DNA of 64,000 nt from Nocardia brasiliensis ATCC 700358 (GTDB taxonomy: Bacteria; Actinomycetota; Actinomycetes; Mycobacteriales; Mycobacteriaceae): NCBI RefSeq assembly GCF_000250675.2, contig NC_018681.1, positions 930,001-994,000 on the forward strand, given 5' to 3'. Below the pieces are notes generated by a model. That model was not told the DNA's origin and did not search any database. It saw only the letters and a list, made by a program, of their open reading frames with translations. Below, piece after piece: positions 21,376-30,031 of the stretch. Position numbers and translations under genes: made by a program. Every line of letters starts with the position of its first letter. Within the stretch, counting starts at the first letter, position 1.

Positions 21376-22196
21376 GCACTGCCACCGCTACGGCGCCCGG
21401 CGCCGACGCGGCCATGCTGTTCGCGGACCTACCCGAGGCCAAGCTGTCCTCGTTCGCCCAATGGCGCGCGCTGACCGGCCGCATCGTCCGGACCATGGCC
21501 ACCAAAGGCGAACTGATCGTCGCGGTGGTGACGCCGCTGGTATTCACCCTCGGCTTCTATCTGCCGCTGCGCTTCGTGATGAAGTTCCACGGCATCGACT
21601 ACGCGCAGTACGTCATGCCGATCATCGTGTTGCAGACGATGGCGTTCACCATGATGTCGAACGCCCAGCTGTCCGCCTTCGAGGCGCTCACCGGCTTGAG
21701 CACCCGGATGCAGACCATGCCGATCGGCATGCTGGTCCCGCTGTCCGCGCGGATCGCGGCCGGGCTGGTGCGCTCGGTCACCTCGCTCGCGGCGGCAATC
21801 CTGTTCGGCTACCTGATCGGTTTCCGGTTCGTCGCGGGCTTCGGCCAGGCCGTGTTGTTCTGTGCGTTCTCGCTGGCGGTCGGTACCACGCTGGCGCTCG
21901 GCGCGGACGCGCTCGGCAGTCTGACCAAGAGCCCGGAATCGCTGAGCCAGGCCTTGACCCTGCCCACGTTGATCTTCGGCATGCTGTCCTGCGGGTTCGT
22001 CCCGGAAGGGCAGTTCCCCGAATGGATTCGCGGGTTCGTGCGTAATCAGCCGGTCTCCCAGTTCTCCTTCGCCCTGCGCGACATGGCGGCCGACGGGGTG
22101 ACCTGGCAGGTGTTGTGGGTGCCGTTGGTGTGGGTGAGCGGGCTCGCGCTGGTGTTCACCCCCTTGGCGATCTGGGCGAGTGTGAGGCGATCATGA
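21372..22196 (+). CDS. DrrB-type ABC-2 transporter permease
   Basis: 274-residue ABC-2 family membrane protein with about six hydrophobic segments (for example VAVVTPLVFTLGFYLPL and LIFGMLSCGFVPEG). The GTG start overlaps the stop of the ATPase gene (GTGA at 21372-21375), indicating translational coupling. It forms the membrane channel with the next protein. Confidence 0.9.
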   Translation: MSTATATAPGADAAMLFADLPEAKLSSFAQWRALTGRIVRTMATKGELIVAVVTPLVFTLGFYLPLRFVMKFHGIDYAQYVMPIIVLQTMAFTMMSNAQLSAFEALTGLSTRMQTMPIGMLVPLSARIAAGLVRSVTSLAAAILFGYLIGFRFVAGFGQAVLFCAFSLAVGTTLALGADALGSLTKSPESLSQALTLPTLIFGMLSCGFVPEGQFPEWIRGFVRNQPVSQFSFALRDMAADGVTWQVLWVPLVWVSGLALVFTPLAIWASVRRS

Positions 22197-23062
22197 CCAG
22201 TTCAGCGGAGGCGACCATGGCGCCGGCCGACACCGAGCATCTCGCGTGGAACACGCCGTTGCCCGAGGTGACGGCGAAACCCGAGAGTGCGCTGGCCAAT
22301 TGGGCCACGCACAGCCTGATCCAGTGCAAACGTCTGCTGCTGGTGTGGGCGCGCGACCCCGCGACCACGATCCAGACCCTGGTGTATCCGGCGCTGACGC
22401 TGTGGATGTTCCAGATCGTGCTCGGCCGCTCGATCACCGGCTACACCGGTCAGCCGAGCATCTACGCCCAGGTGTCGTTGCTGACGCTGGTCGCCGCCAT
22501 GTCCGGCGCGGTCGTGAGTGCGCTGGGTTTCAAGAGCGAGAAGATGACCGGCCTGCTGGGCCGGTTCTGGACCATGCCGATCCACCGGGCCGCCGGGCTG
22601 ACCGGGCGACTGCTGGCCGAAGCGGTGCGCGTGCTCGTCACCACGTTGTTCGTGATCGTGGTCGGCCTGCTGCTCGGGTTCCGCTTCCTCAACGGGCCGC
22701 TCGCGGGTCTCGCGCTGATCGGCATTCCGGTGCTGTTCGGCGTCGCGTTCGCGGTGCTCGTCACCGCGTTGGCGACCATCACCGAGGGGGTGATGCTGGT
22801 GAACGTCATCGGCATCATCAACACCCTGCTGATGTTCTTCAACACCGGTTTCGCGCCGGCCTTCGCCTATCCGAAGTGGTTGCAGGCCACGGTGCAGAAC
22901 CAGCCGATGAGCTGTGCGATCGACGCGATGCGCGGGCTGTCCTATGGCGGACCGGTCGCCGAGCCGCTGCTGAAGACGCTGCTGTGGACCCTGGGCGTGA
23001 TCGTGGTGTTCACCTACCCCGCGATCCGCGGCTACCGCCGGGCCGCCGAGACCGGCGCCTGA
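22193..23062 (+). CDS. DrrC-type ABC-2 transporter permease
   Basis: 289-residue ABC-2 permease, second membrane subunit of the exporter. Hydrophobic segments include LVTTLFVIVVGLLLGF and the terminal LWTLGVIVVFTYPAI. It overlaps the preceding permease by four bases (ATGA at 22193-22196). The conserved QNQPMSCAIDAMRGL near the C terminus resembles the QPVSQFSFALRDM segment of its partner, indicating paralogy. Its 3' end overlaps the convergent lycopene cyclase gene by 31 bp. Confidence 0.9.
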   Translation: MTSSAEATMAPADTEHLAWNTPLPEVTAKPESALANWATHSLIQCKRLLLVWARDPATTIQTLVYPALTLWMFQIVLGRSITGYTGQPSIYAQVSLLTLVAAMSGAVVSALGFKSEKMTGLLGRFWTMPIHRAAGLTGRLLAEAVRVLVTTLFVIVVGLLLGFRFLNGPLAGLALIGIPVLFGVAFAVLVTALATITEGVMLVNVIGIINTLLMFFNTGFAPAFAYPKWLQATVQNQPMSCAIDAMRGLSYGGPVAEPLLKTLLWTLGVIVVFTYPAIRGYRRAAETGA

Positions 23063-24222
23063 TCGAAGTCGTAGCCGAGCCAGCGGTTGCGGTGGGTCCA
23101 GCCCACCAGGTCGTAACGCCAGCGGAACGGCCAGGTGTGCGCGACGGTGTTGAACAGCACCGCGCCGAGCGCGGTGTAGTCGTCGTGCGCGGACAGCAGC
23201 GCGCGCTGTCCGCGCGGGGAGGCGCTGAAGAACGCGTCGAACATCGCGATGGACTGTTCGGTGGTCAACCGGCCCAGGCCGTACAGGCCGCGCATCCGCA
23301 TCCAGTACACCAATCGCGCTCGGCGCGGCCACAATTCGGCCACCGGGTCACGTCCGGCCTGCACGGCGGCGACCGCGGTGTCGACCAGGGCCAGCGAGTC
23401 GGCGACGCTGTAGCCGGTGCACGGGTGCATCATGCCGCCGCGCGAGCCGAACGGCACCGCCACGGCCGTGCCCCGCTTCGGCGGCGGCTGATCGAGCGGA
23501 TAGTGCGCGGCCTCGTGCGGCTCGTCGCCGGTGAGCCGGATGCCGTGCGCGGCAAGGCGATTGAGCGTGCGCCTGCGTAGTTCGTGCTGCGGCATGCCGC
23601 CGCGCAGGCCCAGGCTGGTCTCCTCGAAGATCACCGTGCCGTCGCCGAGCGGCACCGCGTAGAGGAACGACGGCGGCTCGTCGGGTCCCGCGCCGTTCTC
23701 CGGCCGCCAGTCCAGCAGGAGTCCCTCCTGGTCGGCGACCATCGGCGCGGCCGTTTCCGCGGCGACGAAGATGCCGTGGGCGCTGGCAGCCCGGCGTTGC
23801 CCGAGCGTGGGCAGGCCGCGGGTGTCGAAAACCGTTGCGGCGGTGATCGTCGTGCCCCCGGCCAGCTCGACGCGGTGGGCGTCGACGCTGGTGGCGCGGT
23901 CCGCGAGCACGGTGGCGTCGTCGAGGGGGAGCGCGTCGCGCAATCCGGTCTTGGACAGCACGCAGTAGGGGCGGTCGATCCGGAGTTCGGTCGTCGTCCA
24001 GACGGTCGGCGTGGGAATCCGGCTGGCGACGGCGCTCGCCGGCAGCCACTGCGGTAGTTCGTCGACCCAGCAGGAAAAGGTGGGCGGCCAGAGCCGATCC
24101 GGGCGCGGATCCACGGCGGTCACGCGCAGCCCGGCGCGCATCGCCCGGTGCGCCAGTGCCCGGCCGGTCGGGCCGAGCCCGACCACGCAAACGTCGACAT
24201 CTCCGACCGCGCTGACACCCAT
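23032..24222 (-). CDS. Lycopene cyclase family FAD-dependent protein
   Basis: 396-residue protein with an N-terminal dinucleotide motif (VVGLGPTGRALAHRA), an acidic second-strand end (DPRPD), and the conserved MMHPCTGYSVADSL segment of lycopene beta/epsilon cyclases (CrtL/LCYB type). It would cyclise the ends of lycopene in carotenoid synthesis. I chose the ATG at 24222, directly before the FAD motif; an upstream extension to 24372 lacks family similarity. No other carotenoid gene is nearby, so its substrate would come from a locus elsewhere. It is convergent with and overlaps the drrC-like gene. Confidence 0.82.
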   Translation of the reverse strand: MGVSAVGDVDVCVVGLGPTGRALAHRAMRAGLRVTAVDPRPDRLWPPTFSCWVDELPQWLPASAVASRIPTPTVWTTTELRIDRPYCVLSKTGLRDALPLDDATVLADRATSVDAHRVELAGGTTITAATVFDTRGLPTLGQRRAASAHGIFVAAETAAPMVADQEGLLLDWRPENGAGPDEPPSFLYAVPLGDGTVIFEETSLGLRGGMPQHELRRRTLNRLAAHGIRLTGDEPHEAAHYPLDQPPPKRGTAVAVPFGSRGGMMHPCTGYSVADSLALVDTAVAAVQAGRDPVAELWPRRARLVYWMRMRGLYGLGRLTTEQSIAMFDAFFSASPRGQRALLSAHDDYTALGAVLFNTVAHTWPFRWRYDLVGWTHRNRWLGYDFDQAPVSAARR

Positions 24223-24453
24223 ACAGGCATTCAATCCGTTGCGGCCACACCGACGCAACTGCCCCCGCCCGGCGGGGCCCCGGAATTCGGGTCTCGCGGT
24301 AAGTCGCCGACGTGAAATAAAGCGGTTCGAAATTGCATTCCGGACCTGCCCCCAGAATTGGTGTCCCAGCAACTCGAGGCGTGAAAGTGGTTGTGCCGCA
24401 AGCTAGCCTGACTCGGGAGCACGGGCGGTGTCGTGCTCTGGAGAAGGGGAATC

Positions 24454-25458
24454 ATGAGAGGCAGCTACGTCCGCTGGCTTGGTGTGCTCGCGGTCACGGT
24501 CGGAGCGGTCGCCACAGCGGTAATTCCGGGCCGGGCACAGGCCGAGCCCACGGAATCCTCGATTGTCGCGGTGCAGCAGCACGATGCGCGCAAGGCAACT
24601 TTGACAATTCATTCCGCGGCAATGGATCGCGATATCCAGGTCGATATGCAGCGCGCGTTCGACACCAGCGTGCCGCGTCCCGTTCTCTATCTGCTGCAGG
24701 GTGCAGGCGGCGGTGACGACGGCGTCACCTGGGCGACGGAAACCGATGTGATGGAGTTCCTTTCGCCCAAGAACGTCAACGTGGTCTCGCCGATCGGCGG
24801 ACAGTTCAGCTACTACGCGGACTGGGTGACCGACGACAAGCGGCTCGGCAAACAGAAGTGGAAGACGTTCCTGACCCGGGAACTTCCGCTGATCGCGGAC
24901 CGGTACTTCGCGAGCAGTGGCCGCAACGCGCTGGCCGGATTCTCCATGGCGGGCACCACCACGCTCGCGCTCGCCGCGACCACCGGGGACCTGTACGCCA
25001 GTGTCGCCGCCTACAGCGGTTGCGCGCAGATCAGCGATCCGGTCGGTCAGCAGTTCGTCCATCTCACGGTCGAGACGTGGGGGTGGGCGACCATGGCGAA
25101 TATGTATGGGCCGCCCGGAGATCCGCGGTGGGCGGCGAATGATCCGTACGTCCAGGCCGAAGGGTTGCGCGGGAAATCCATCTACATTTCCAGCGGCGGC
25201 GGCATTCCCGGCAAATACGACGAGCTGAACGGCAAGTATTCGTTGCCCGGTGTCGACGGTTTCGCGGCGCAACTCATCAAGGGCGGCGCCATCGAGGCGG
25301 CGACCAACTATTGCTCGCGCAATATGCAGACCCGCCTGAATTCCTTGGGCATTCCGGCGACCTATGACATCCACCCGGACGGCACCCATTCCTGGGGCTA
25401 TTGGGAAGAAGCGTTCAAGAACTCCTGGCCGACTCTGGCCGCTCCGTTGGGAATTTGA
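24454..25458 (+). CDS. Second secreted antigen-85-like esterase / mycolyltransferase family protein
   Basis: 334-residue secreted alpha/beta-hydrolase, paralogue of the protein at 12789-13859. The ATG is preceded by GAAGGGG. A signal peptide ends near GRAQAEP. The nucleophile is in GFSMAG (Ser codon 24943-24945), closer to the classical antigen-85 GLSM than its paralogue, and the His is in GTHSWGYW. Shared segments with the paralogue include AAYSGCAQ, SDPVG, and NDPY...AEGLRG. The next gene, a secreted lipase, starts one base after its stop, so the two are probably co-translated and act together on cell-envelope or external lipids (inference). Confidence 0.86.
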   Translation: MRGSYVRWLGVLAVTVGAVATAVIPGRAQAEPTESSIVAVQQHDARKATLTIHSAAMDRDIQVDMQRAFDTSVPRPVLYLLQGAGGGDDGVTWATETDVMEFLSPKNVNVVSPIGGQFSYYADWVTDDKRLGKQKWKTFLTRELPLIADRYFASSGRNALAGFSMAGTTTLALAATTGDLYASVAAYSGCAQISDPVGQQFVHLTVETWGWATMANMYGPPGDPRWAANDPYVQAEGLRGKSIYISSGGGIPGKYDELNGKYSLPGVDGFAAQLIKGGAIEAATNYCSRNMQTRLNSLGIPATYDIHPDGTHSWGYWEEAFKNSWPTLAAPLGI

Positions 25459-25459
25459 C

Positions 25460-26395
25460 ATGTGGTTTCGCAGACAGGCCGTGCGGATCGCCGGCCTGAT
25501 GTTCACGGCTGCCTGCACGACGTTGCTCGCCGCCCCGGCCGCGTCGGCCGCACCGCTGTTTCCCGCGGTCGGCGGGGCCAACGAGGCGGCCTGCCGGCCA
25601 TCGCAGGCCCGGCCGCAGCCGGTGGTGCTGGTGCACGGTTCCGGCACCGACGCGGTGCGCAGTTACGCGCTGCTCGCGCCGCTGCTGCGGTCGGAAGGGT
25701 ATTGCGTGTACGCGGCGAACATCGGTGCCGCGCCCGCGTTGCGGGATGTGGTGAGCGGCCAAGCCGGTTCCAGCACAACGGGTATCGGGCCGGTCGGGGC
25801 CGCGGCCCTCGGCCGCACCGTCTACGGCGTCGCCGATATCGACCGGATGGCGAACGAGCTCGGCGATGTCGTGCAGGCCGTGCGCGCCGATACCGGCGCC
25901 CGTCAGGTCGCGCTGGTCGGGCACTCCACCGGTGGCACCGTGATCCGGCAGTATCTGCGCACGCACGGTCCGGAGGCGGTCGAGCAGGTGGTGACCCTCG
26001 GCACGCCGTATCGGGGCTCGACCTGGGACGGGCTCCGGAAGAACTACCCCGATCTGGCCTCGATCGGCCTGGGCAACGCGCAGATCGCGGCCCAGGTCTT
26101 CGGAGCTCCGGGAACACAGCAGGTGGTCGGGTCACCTCTGTTGAACCGGTTGAACGCGGGGGGCGAGACCGTGCCCGGTGTGCGGTACACGGCCATCGCC
26201 TCCCGCGCCGACTCCGTGATCACTCCGCAGGAGACCGCGCTGCTGGCCGCGCCGGCCGGTGCCGACCGCAATATCTGGCTGCAAGACGGTTGCCCGACCG
26301 ACCAGGCCGATCACGGTGGGATGCTGGCGGACTCGCGCGCCTCGGTCGCGGTACTCGGCGCGCTGGCCGACGACGGCCGGGCGCTGCCCTGCTGA
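25460..26395 (+). CDS. Secreted triacylglycerol lipase / esterase (alpha/beta-hydrolase, class 2 lipase-like)
   Basis: 311-residue secreted hydrolase. The signal peptide has a hydrophobic core ending in APAASAAP. Lipase markers: LVHGSG (oxyanion strand), GHSTGG (nucleophile Ser), the TLGTPYRGS segment typical of Streptomyces/Nocardia lipases, Asp in ASRADSVITP, and His in QADHGGML. The ATG at 25460 leaves one base after the preceding stop; longer upstream starts would overlap the antigen-85-like gene. Its function beyond ester hydrolysis is not determined. Confidence 0.85.
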   Translation: MWFRRQAVRIAGLMFTAACTTLLAAPAASAAPLFPAVGGANEAACRPSQARPQPVVLVHGSGTDAVRSYALLAPLLRSEGYCVYAANIGAAPALRDVVSGQAGSSTTGIGPVGAAALGRTVYGVADIDRMANELGDVVQAVRADTGARQVALVGHSTGGTVIRQYLRTHGPEAVEQVVTLGTPYRGSTWDGLRKNYPDLASIGLGNAQIAAQVFGAPGTQQVVGSPLLNRLNAGGETVPGVRYTAIASRADSVITPQETALLAAPAGADRNIWLQDGCPTDQADHGGMLADSRASVAVLGALADDGRALPC

Positions 26396-26446
26396 GGCGG
26401 CGTTCGCGGCCGGAGGTGGCCGCCGGTGCGGGCAGCGACTCGGCGG

Positions 26447-26923
26447 CTACTTCGGGGTGACCCAGGTGGTGATGTCCGCGTGCACGACTTCGAGGCCGTG
26501 CTTGTCGTAGACCGACACCGGGACGGTCAGGTTCTGCCCCTCGGTGATCGTCGCGAAGTCGGGGATCTCCGGCAGCTTCGCCACGGCCCGCAGCCCGGTC
26601 TCCGCCTTGGCCAGGTACTGCACGTTCATCGCCTTCGGGATCCAGCGATGCGTCGCGGGCACGGTCGCCTCGCTCAGCATGCCCATCGCGACCTCGGCCA
26701 GGTTGCACGCCGCGATGGCGTGGAAGGTGCCGAGATGGTTGTGGATGCCGAACCATTTGGGCGAGGTCACCTCGCACAGTCCGGGCTCGAGCCGCACCAC
26801 GTTCGGCAGCACCGTGCCGAAGTACGGCACCCGCGCCACCATGCCCAGCGAGAACAGCGTGTGCCCGAGCCGATTGTCCGGCAGCTTCTTCCAGCCGCGG
26901 TAGGTCGCGGTCTCTTTCGTCAT
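26447..26923 (-). CDS. DUF4442 hotdog-fold protein, thioesterase-like
   Basis: 158-residue single-domain protein with the DUF4442/hotdog pattern: IHNHLGTFHAIAACNLAE forms the usual active-site helix region, followed by IPKAMNVQYLAKAETGLRA strands. Such proteins are related to PaaI/4HBT acyl-CoA thioesterases. Transcribed alone, convergent with the lipase gene. Substrate unknown. Confidence 0.8.
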   Translation of the reverse strand: MTKETATYRGWKKLPDNRLGHTLFSLGMVARVPYFGTVLPNVVRLEPGLCEVTSPKWFGIHNHLGTFHAIAACNLAEVAMGMLSEATVPATHRWIPKAMNVQYLAKAETGLRAVAKLPEIPDFATITEGQNLTVPVSVYDKHGLEVVHADITTWVTPK

Positions 26924-27108
26924 GCGGACATCTTACTGCGGAGTAAGTTCGGCTCGTCCAGTGTGCCGCAACTCACGCGCAAAATCGCGATACCGAACTT
27001 TTCGGACAAGCGCCCAACTTGCTAAGTTGTTGCGTTGCGCAGAGCTGTCACGCAACTGGGGGCCAACACCATTTCTGTTGGTGTGCAGGTGAACTGGAGT
27101 TTTTGAAT

Positions 27109-27525
27109 ATGCGTATTCGTACTGTCGTCGCCGGTGTCGCCACCGCGCTCGGACTCGCCGTGCTGGGTGCGACCACCGCGGGTGAGGCGGCGGCGATCGT
27201 GCCGGAGTTCGATCCCGGCGCAGGTATCTACGGGGCCCTGGACCTCAACGGCGCGGAGACCGCCGCACTGCGGAACAGCCCCATTCCCGGCATGCTCGAC
27301 GGCCTCTGGATGGATCGCGGGCTGATCGACGCGGACCCGGCGTCGCAGCTGTCCGGTGCGCACACCGGTGAGGACATCGACGCGAACTTCTCCGACGTCG
27401 TCGCCGAGGCGGCCGCGCGCGGCGGCACGGTGAGCATCGGCATCGTCGATCCGGTGCGGTTCTATGAGGGCAACATCTACCCGAGTCAGGTCAATCGGAA
27501 CTTCCTCGTGGTGCAGTTCCTCTAA
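27109..27525 (+). CDS. Small secreted protein of unknown function
   Basis: 138 residues with a clear signal peptide (MRIRTVVAGVATALGLAVLG, cleavage near GEAAA) and a mature part of about 110 residues rich in Ala, Gly and Asp and without Cys. I do not recognise the family. The ATG at 27109 is preceded by GGAG at about ten bases; in-frame upstream codons (start 27019) lack signal character. An inverted repeat GTTGCGT/ACGCAAC (27029-27056) lies in its promoter region. Two hairpins end the transcript before the S10 leader. Confidence 0.7.
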   Translation: MRIRTVVAGVATALGLAVLGATTAGEAAAIVPEFDPGAGIYGALDLNGAETAALRNSPIPGMLDGLWMDRGLIDADPASQLSGAHTGEDIDANFSDVVAEAAARGGTVSIGIVDPVRFYEGNIYPSQVNRNFLVVQFL

Positions 27526-27536
27526 GGAGACGTCTT

Positions 27537-27600
27537 CGCCGGCCGGACTCCGGCCGGCGCTCGATGCGGCGGTGCGTTGCGCACCGCCGTTTCGCGTTTT
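27537..27600 (+). terminator. Tandem terminator hairpins before the S10 operon
   Basis: Two perfect 10-bp hairpins in a row: arms 27537-27546/27550-27559 (loop ACT) and arms 27567-27576/27580-27589 (loop TTG), the second followed by a T-rich stretch to 27600. They insulate the ribosomal operon from the upstream gene. Confidence 0.85.
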
Positions 27601-28039
27601 ACGCCGTTGACCGGGGGTAGTCTGGTCCAAGTGCTTGCGCGGGGGGCCGGATTTGATGTCGCTGAGCGCGTCGGGCATACTGTTCGGGTTGCCTTGCACC
27701 GGGCCGTGCCTGTTTCCGAGCGAAACGGGATTGGCCGGGCGAGGCGAGTGAGCACTAAATCGTGTACCTCGCTGGGAAACCGGCGTGGGTACGTCCGGGA
27801 CGTTGTTCCAGGCCTGAGATGAAGTTCGATCCGGGACCGAGGAATGAGCGGAGGGGCGACACGCCCGACCGCGTGGACCGGAGAACCATGACAGATGAAC
27901 AGCGGCGAGGATCGAGCATGCGTGCTTGATCGCGGTCTCACGTGAGACGTCTTCGTGTGTTCGGGCTGTGCAAATAGAGGGTGGTACGGAAGCCAGCTTC
28001 CGGATCACGAAGGTAAAAGCGGAGAAAAGGACACTTAGC
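27601..28039 (+). promoter_or_regulatory. S10 operon promoter and long untranslated leader
   Basis: About 440 bases without a supported gene. A plausible housekeeping promoter is TTGATG (27653-27658), 17-base spacer, CATACT (27676-27681). If used, it leaves a leader of roughly 350 bases before rpsJ, long enough for autogenous control as known for L4 in other bacteria, but I cannot identify a specific regulatory RNA fold by eye. Confidence 0.5.
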
Positions 28040-28345
28040 GTGGCGGGACAGAAGATCCGCATCAGGCTCAAGGCCTACGACCACGAGGCGATCGACGCGT
28101 CAGCACGCAAGATCGTGGAGACGGTGACCCGTACCGGGGCCCGCGTCGTCGGCCCGGTGCCGTTGCCGACCGAGAAGAACGTGTACTGCGTCATCCGTTC
28201 GCCGCACAAGTACAAGGACTCGCGCGAGCACTTCGAGATGCGTACGCACAAGCGGCTGATCGACATCCTCGACCCGACGCCGAAGACGGTCGACGCGCTG
28301 ATGCGCATCGACCTGCCGGCCAGCGTCGACGTCAACATTCAGTGA
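28040..28345 (+). CDS. rpsJ: 30S ribosomal protein S10
   Basis: 101-residue S10, full length, recognised from AGQKIRIRLKAYDHEAID, the RTGARVVGPVPLPT loop and the MRTHKRLIDILDP segment. GTG start with GGAGAAAAGG upstream; longer in-frame starts are not needed. Besides 30S assembly, S10 (NusE) takes part in transcription antitermination. First gene of the S10 operon. Confidence 0.98.
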   Translation: MAGQKIRIRLKAYDHEAIDASARKIVETVTRTGARVVGPVPLPTEKNVYCVIRSPHKYKDSREHFEMRTHKRLIDILDPTPKTVDALMRIDLPASVDVNIQ

Positions 28346-28359
28346 CGGGGACTCGAGAT

Positions 28360-29025
28360 ATGACTGACAACAAGAACAGGCCTGCGGCGGGCATCCTGGG
28401 CACCAAGCTCGGCATGACCCAGGTGTTCGACGAGAAGAACCGCGTCGTTCCCGTGACCGTGATCAAGGCCGGACCGAACGTTATTACCCAGATCCGCACC
28501 GTGGAGCGCGACGGCTACAGCGCCGTCCAGGTCGCTTTCGGCGCCATCGACCCGCGCAAGGTGAACAAGCCGGTCTCCGGCCAGTTCGCCAAGGCCGGTG
28601 TCACCCCGCGCCGCCACGTCGCCGAGATCCGCGTCGCCGACGCGTCCACCTTCGAGGTCGGCCAGGAGATCAACGCCGACGTGTTCGAAGAGGGCACCTA
28701 CGTCGACGTCACCGGTACCAGCAAGGGCAAGGGCTTCGCCGGCACCATGAAGCGGCACGGCTTCGCCGGCCAGGGCGCCTCGCACGGTGCACAGGCCGTG
28801 CACCGTCGCCCGGGTTCCATCGGTGGTTGCGCCACCCCCGGCCGCGTGTTCAAGGGCATGCGCATGTCGGGTCGGATGGGTAACGACCGTGTCACCACCC
28901 AGAACCTCTCGGTTCACAAGGTGGATGTCGAGAACGGCCTGCTGCTGATCAAGGGCGCCGTCCCTGGTCGTCGCGGCAACGTCGTCGTCGTCAAGAGCGC
29001 CGTGAAGGGTGGTGCGCACGCATGA
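28360..29025 (+). CDS. rplC: 50S ribosomal protein L3
   Basis: 221-residue L3, recognised from GILGTKLGMTQVF at the N terminus and RHGFAGQGASHG, the central loop reaching the peptidyl-transferase region. The ATG at 28360 gives the normal family length. Second gene of the operon, 14 bases after rpsJ. Confidence 0.98.
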   Translation: MTDNKNRPAAGILGTKLGMTQVFDEKNRVVPVTVIKAGPNVITQIRTVERDGYSAVQVAFGAIDPRKVNKPVSGQFAKAGVTPRRHVAEIRVADASTFEVGQEINADVFEEGTYVDVTGTSKGKGFAGTMKRHGFAGQGASHGAQAVHRRPGSIGGCATPGRVFKGMRMSGRMGNDRVTTQNLSVHKVDVENGLLLIKGAVPGRRGNVVVVKSAVKGGAHA

Positions 29026-29696
29026 CCAGCCTCGAGAAGAAGGCCAACCTCACGCTGCCGGTGAAAGAGCCGGGCGGCAAGACCAATGGCACCGTCGAAC
29101 TCCCCGCGGAGATCTTCGACGTGACCGCCAACGTCGCCCTGATGCATCAGGTCGTCACCGCGCAGCTGGCCGCGGCCCGGCAGGGCACGCACTCGACCAA
29201 GACGCGTGGCGAGGTGTCCGGTGGTGGCAAGAAGCCGTACCGCCAGAAGGGCACCGGCCGCGCCCGTCAGGGTTCGACCCGCGCACCGCAGTTCACCGGC
29301 GGTGGCACCGTGCACGGCCCGCAGCCGCGCGACTACAGCCAGCGCACCCCGAAGAAGATGAAGGCCGCCGCCCTGCGTGGTGCCCTCTCCGATCGGGCGC
29401 GCAACGAACGTATCCACGTGGTCACCGAACTGGTCGCCGGGCAGACCCCGTCGACCAAGACCGCCAAGACCTTCCTGGCCGAGCTGTCGGACCGCAAGAA
29501 GTTCCTGGTCGTTGTCGGCCGCGAGGACCTGGCCGCGTGGAAGAGCGTGGCGAACCTGGAGCACGTGCAGCCCATCGCACCGGACCAGCTCAACACCTAC
29601 GACGTGCTCTACAGCGACGAAGTGGTGTTCAGCGTCGAGGCCTTGAACACCTTTGTGCACGGCCCGGCCGAGGCAGCACAGGAGGAGAGCAAGTGA
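29022..29696 (+). CDS. rplD: 50S ribosomal protein L4
   Basis: 224-residue L4 with the conserved extended loop (GGGKKPYRQKGTGRARQGS) that lines the exit tunnel. In other bacteria L4 represses its own operon. Start overlaps the rplC stop by four bases (ATGA). Confidence 0.98.
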   Translation: MTSLEKKANLTLPVKEPGGKTNGTVELPAEIFDVTANVALMHQVVTAQLAAARQGTHSTKTRGEVSGGGKKPYRQKGTGRARQGSTRAPQFTGGGTVHGPQPRDYSQRTPKKMKAAALRGALSDRARNERIHVVTELVAGQTPSTKTAKTFLAELSDRKKFLVVVGREDLAAWKSVANLEHVQPIAPDQLNTYDVLYSDEVVFSVEALNTFVHGPAEAAQEESK

Positions 29697-29998
29697 CCAC
29701 GATCGCCGACCCCCGCGACATCCTGCTGGCGCCGGTCATCTCCGAGAAGTCCTACGGACTGATCGAGGAAGGCACCTACACCTTCCTGGTGCACCCGGAC
29801 TCCAACAAGACGCAGATCAAGATCGCCGTCGAGAAGGTCTTCGGTGTCAAGGTCACCAGCGTCAACACCGCCAACCGTCAGGGCAAGCGCAAGCGGACCC
29901 GCTTCGGTTACGGCAAGCGCAAGGACACCAAGCGCGCGCTCGTGACCATCTCGGCCGACAGCAAGCCCATCGAGATCTTCGGAGGCCCGGTCGCGTAA
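29693..29998 (+). CDS. rplW: 50S ribosomal protein L23
   Basis: 101-residue L23 (DILLAPVISEKSY at the N terminus, RTRFGYGKRKDTKRA loop). It sits at the tunnel exit and in other bacteria docks trigger factor and SRP. GTG start overlaps the rplD stop (GTGA). Confidence 0.97.
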   Translation: MTTIADPRDILLAPVISEKSYGLIEEGTYTFLVHPDSNKTQIKIAVEKVFGVKVTSVNTANRQGKRKRTRFGYGKRKDTKRALVTISADSKPIEIFGGPVA

Positions 29999-30031
29999 GC
30001 GGACGGGAATCCAGAAAGCAGAGAAGAACTC

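Noticed and set aside
24390..24415. Possible iron box (GCAAGCTAGCCTGACTCGG) upstream of the second antigen-85-like gene
   Set aside because: Only about 10 of 19 consensus positions match and the flanking arms do not fit; too weak compared with the six accepted boxes.
27022..28071. 349-codon minus-strand frame across the S10 leader
   Set aside because: Overlaps the secreted-protein gene and its terminators on the other strand, and shows no domain; fits a chance open frame.
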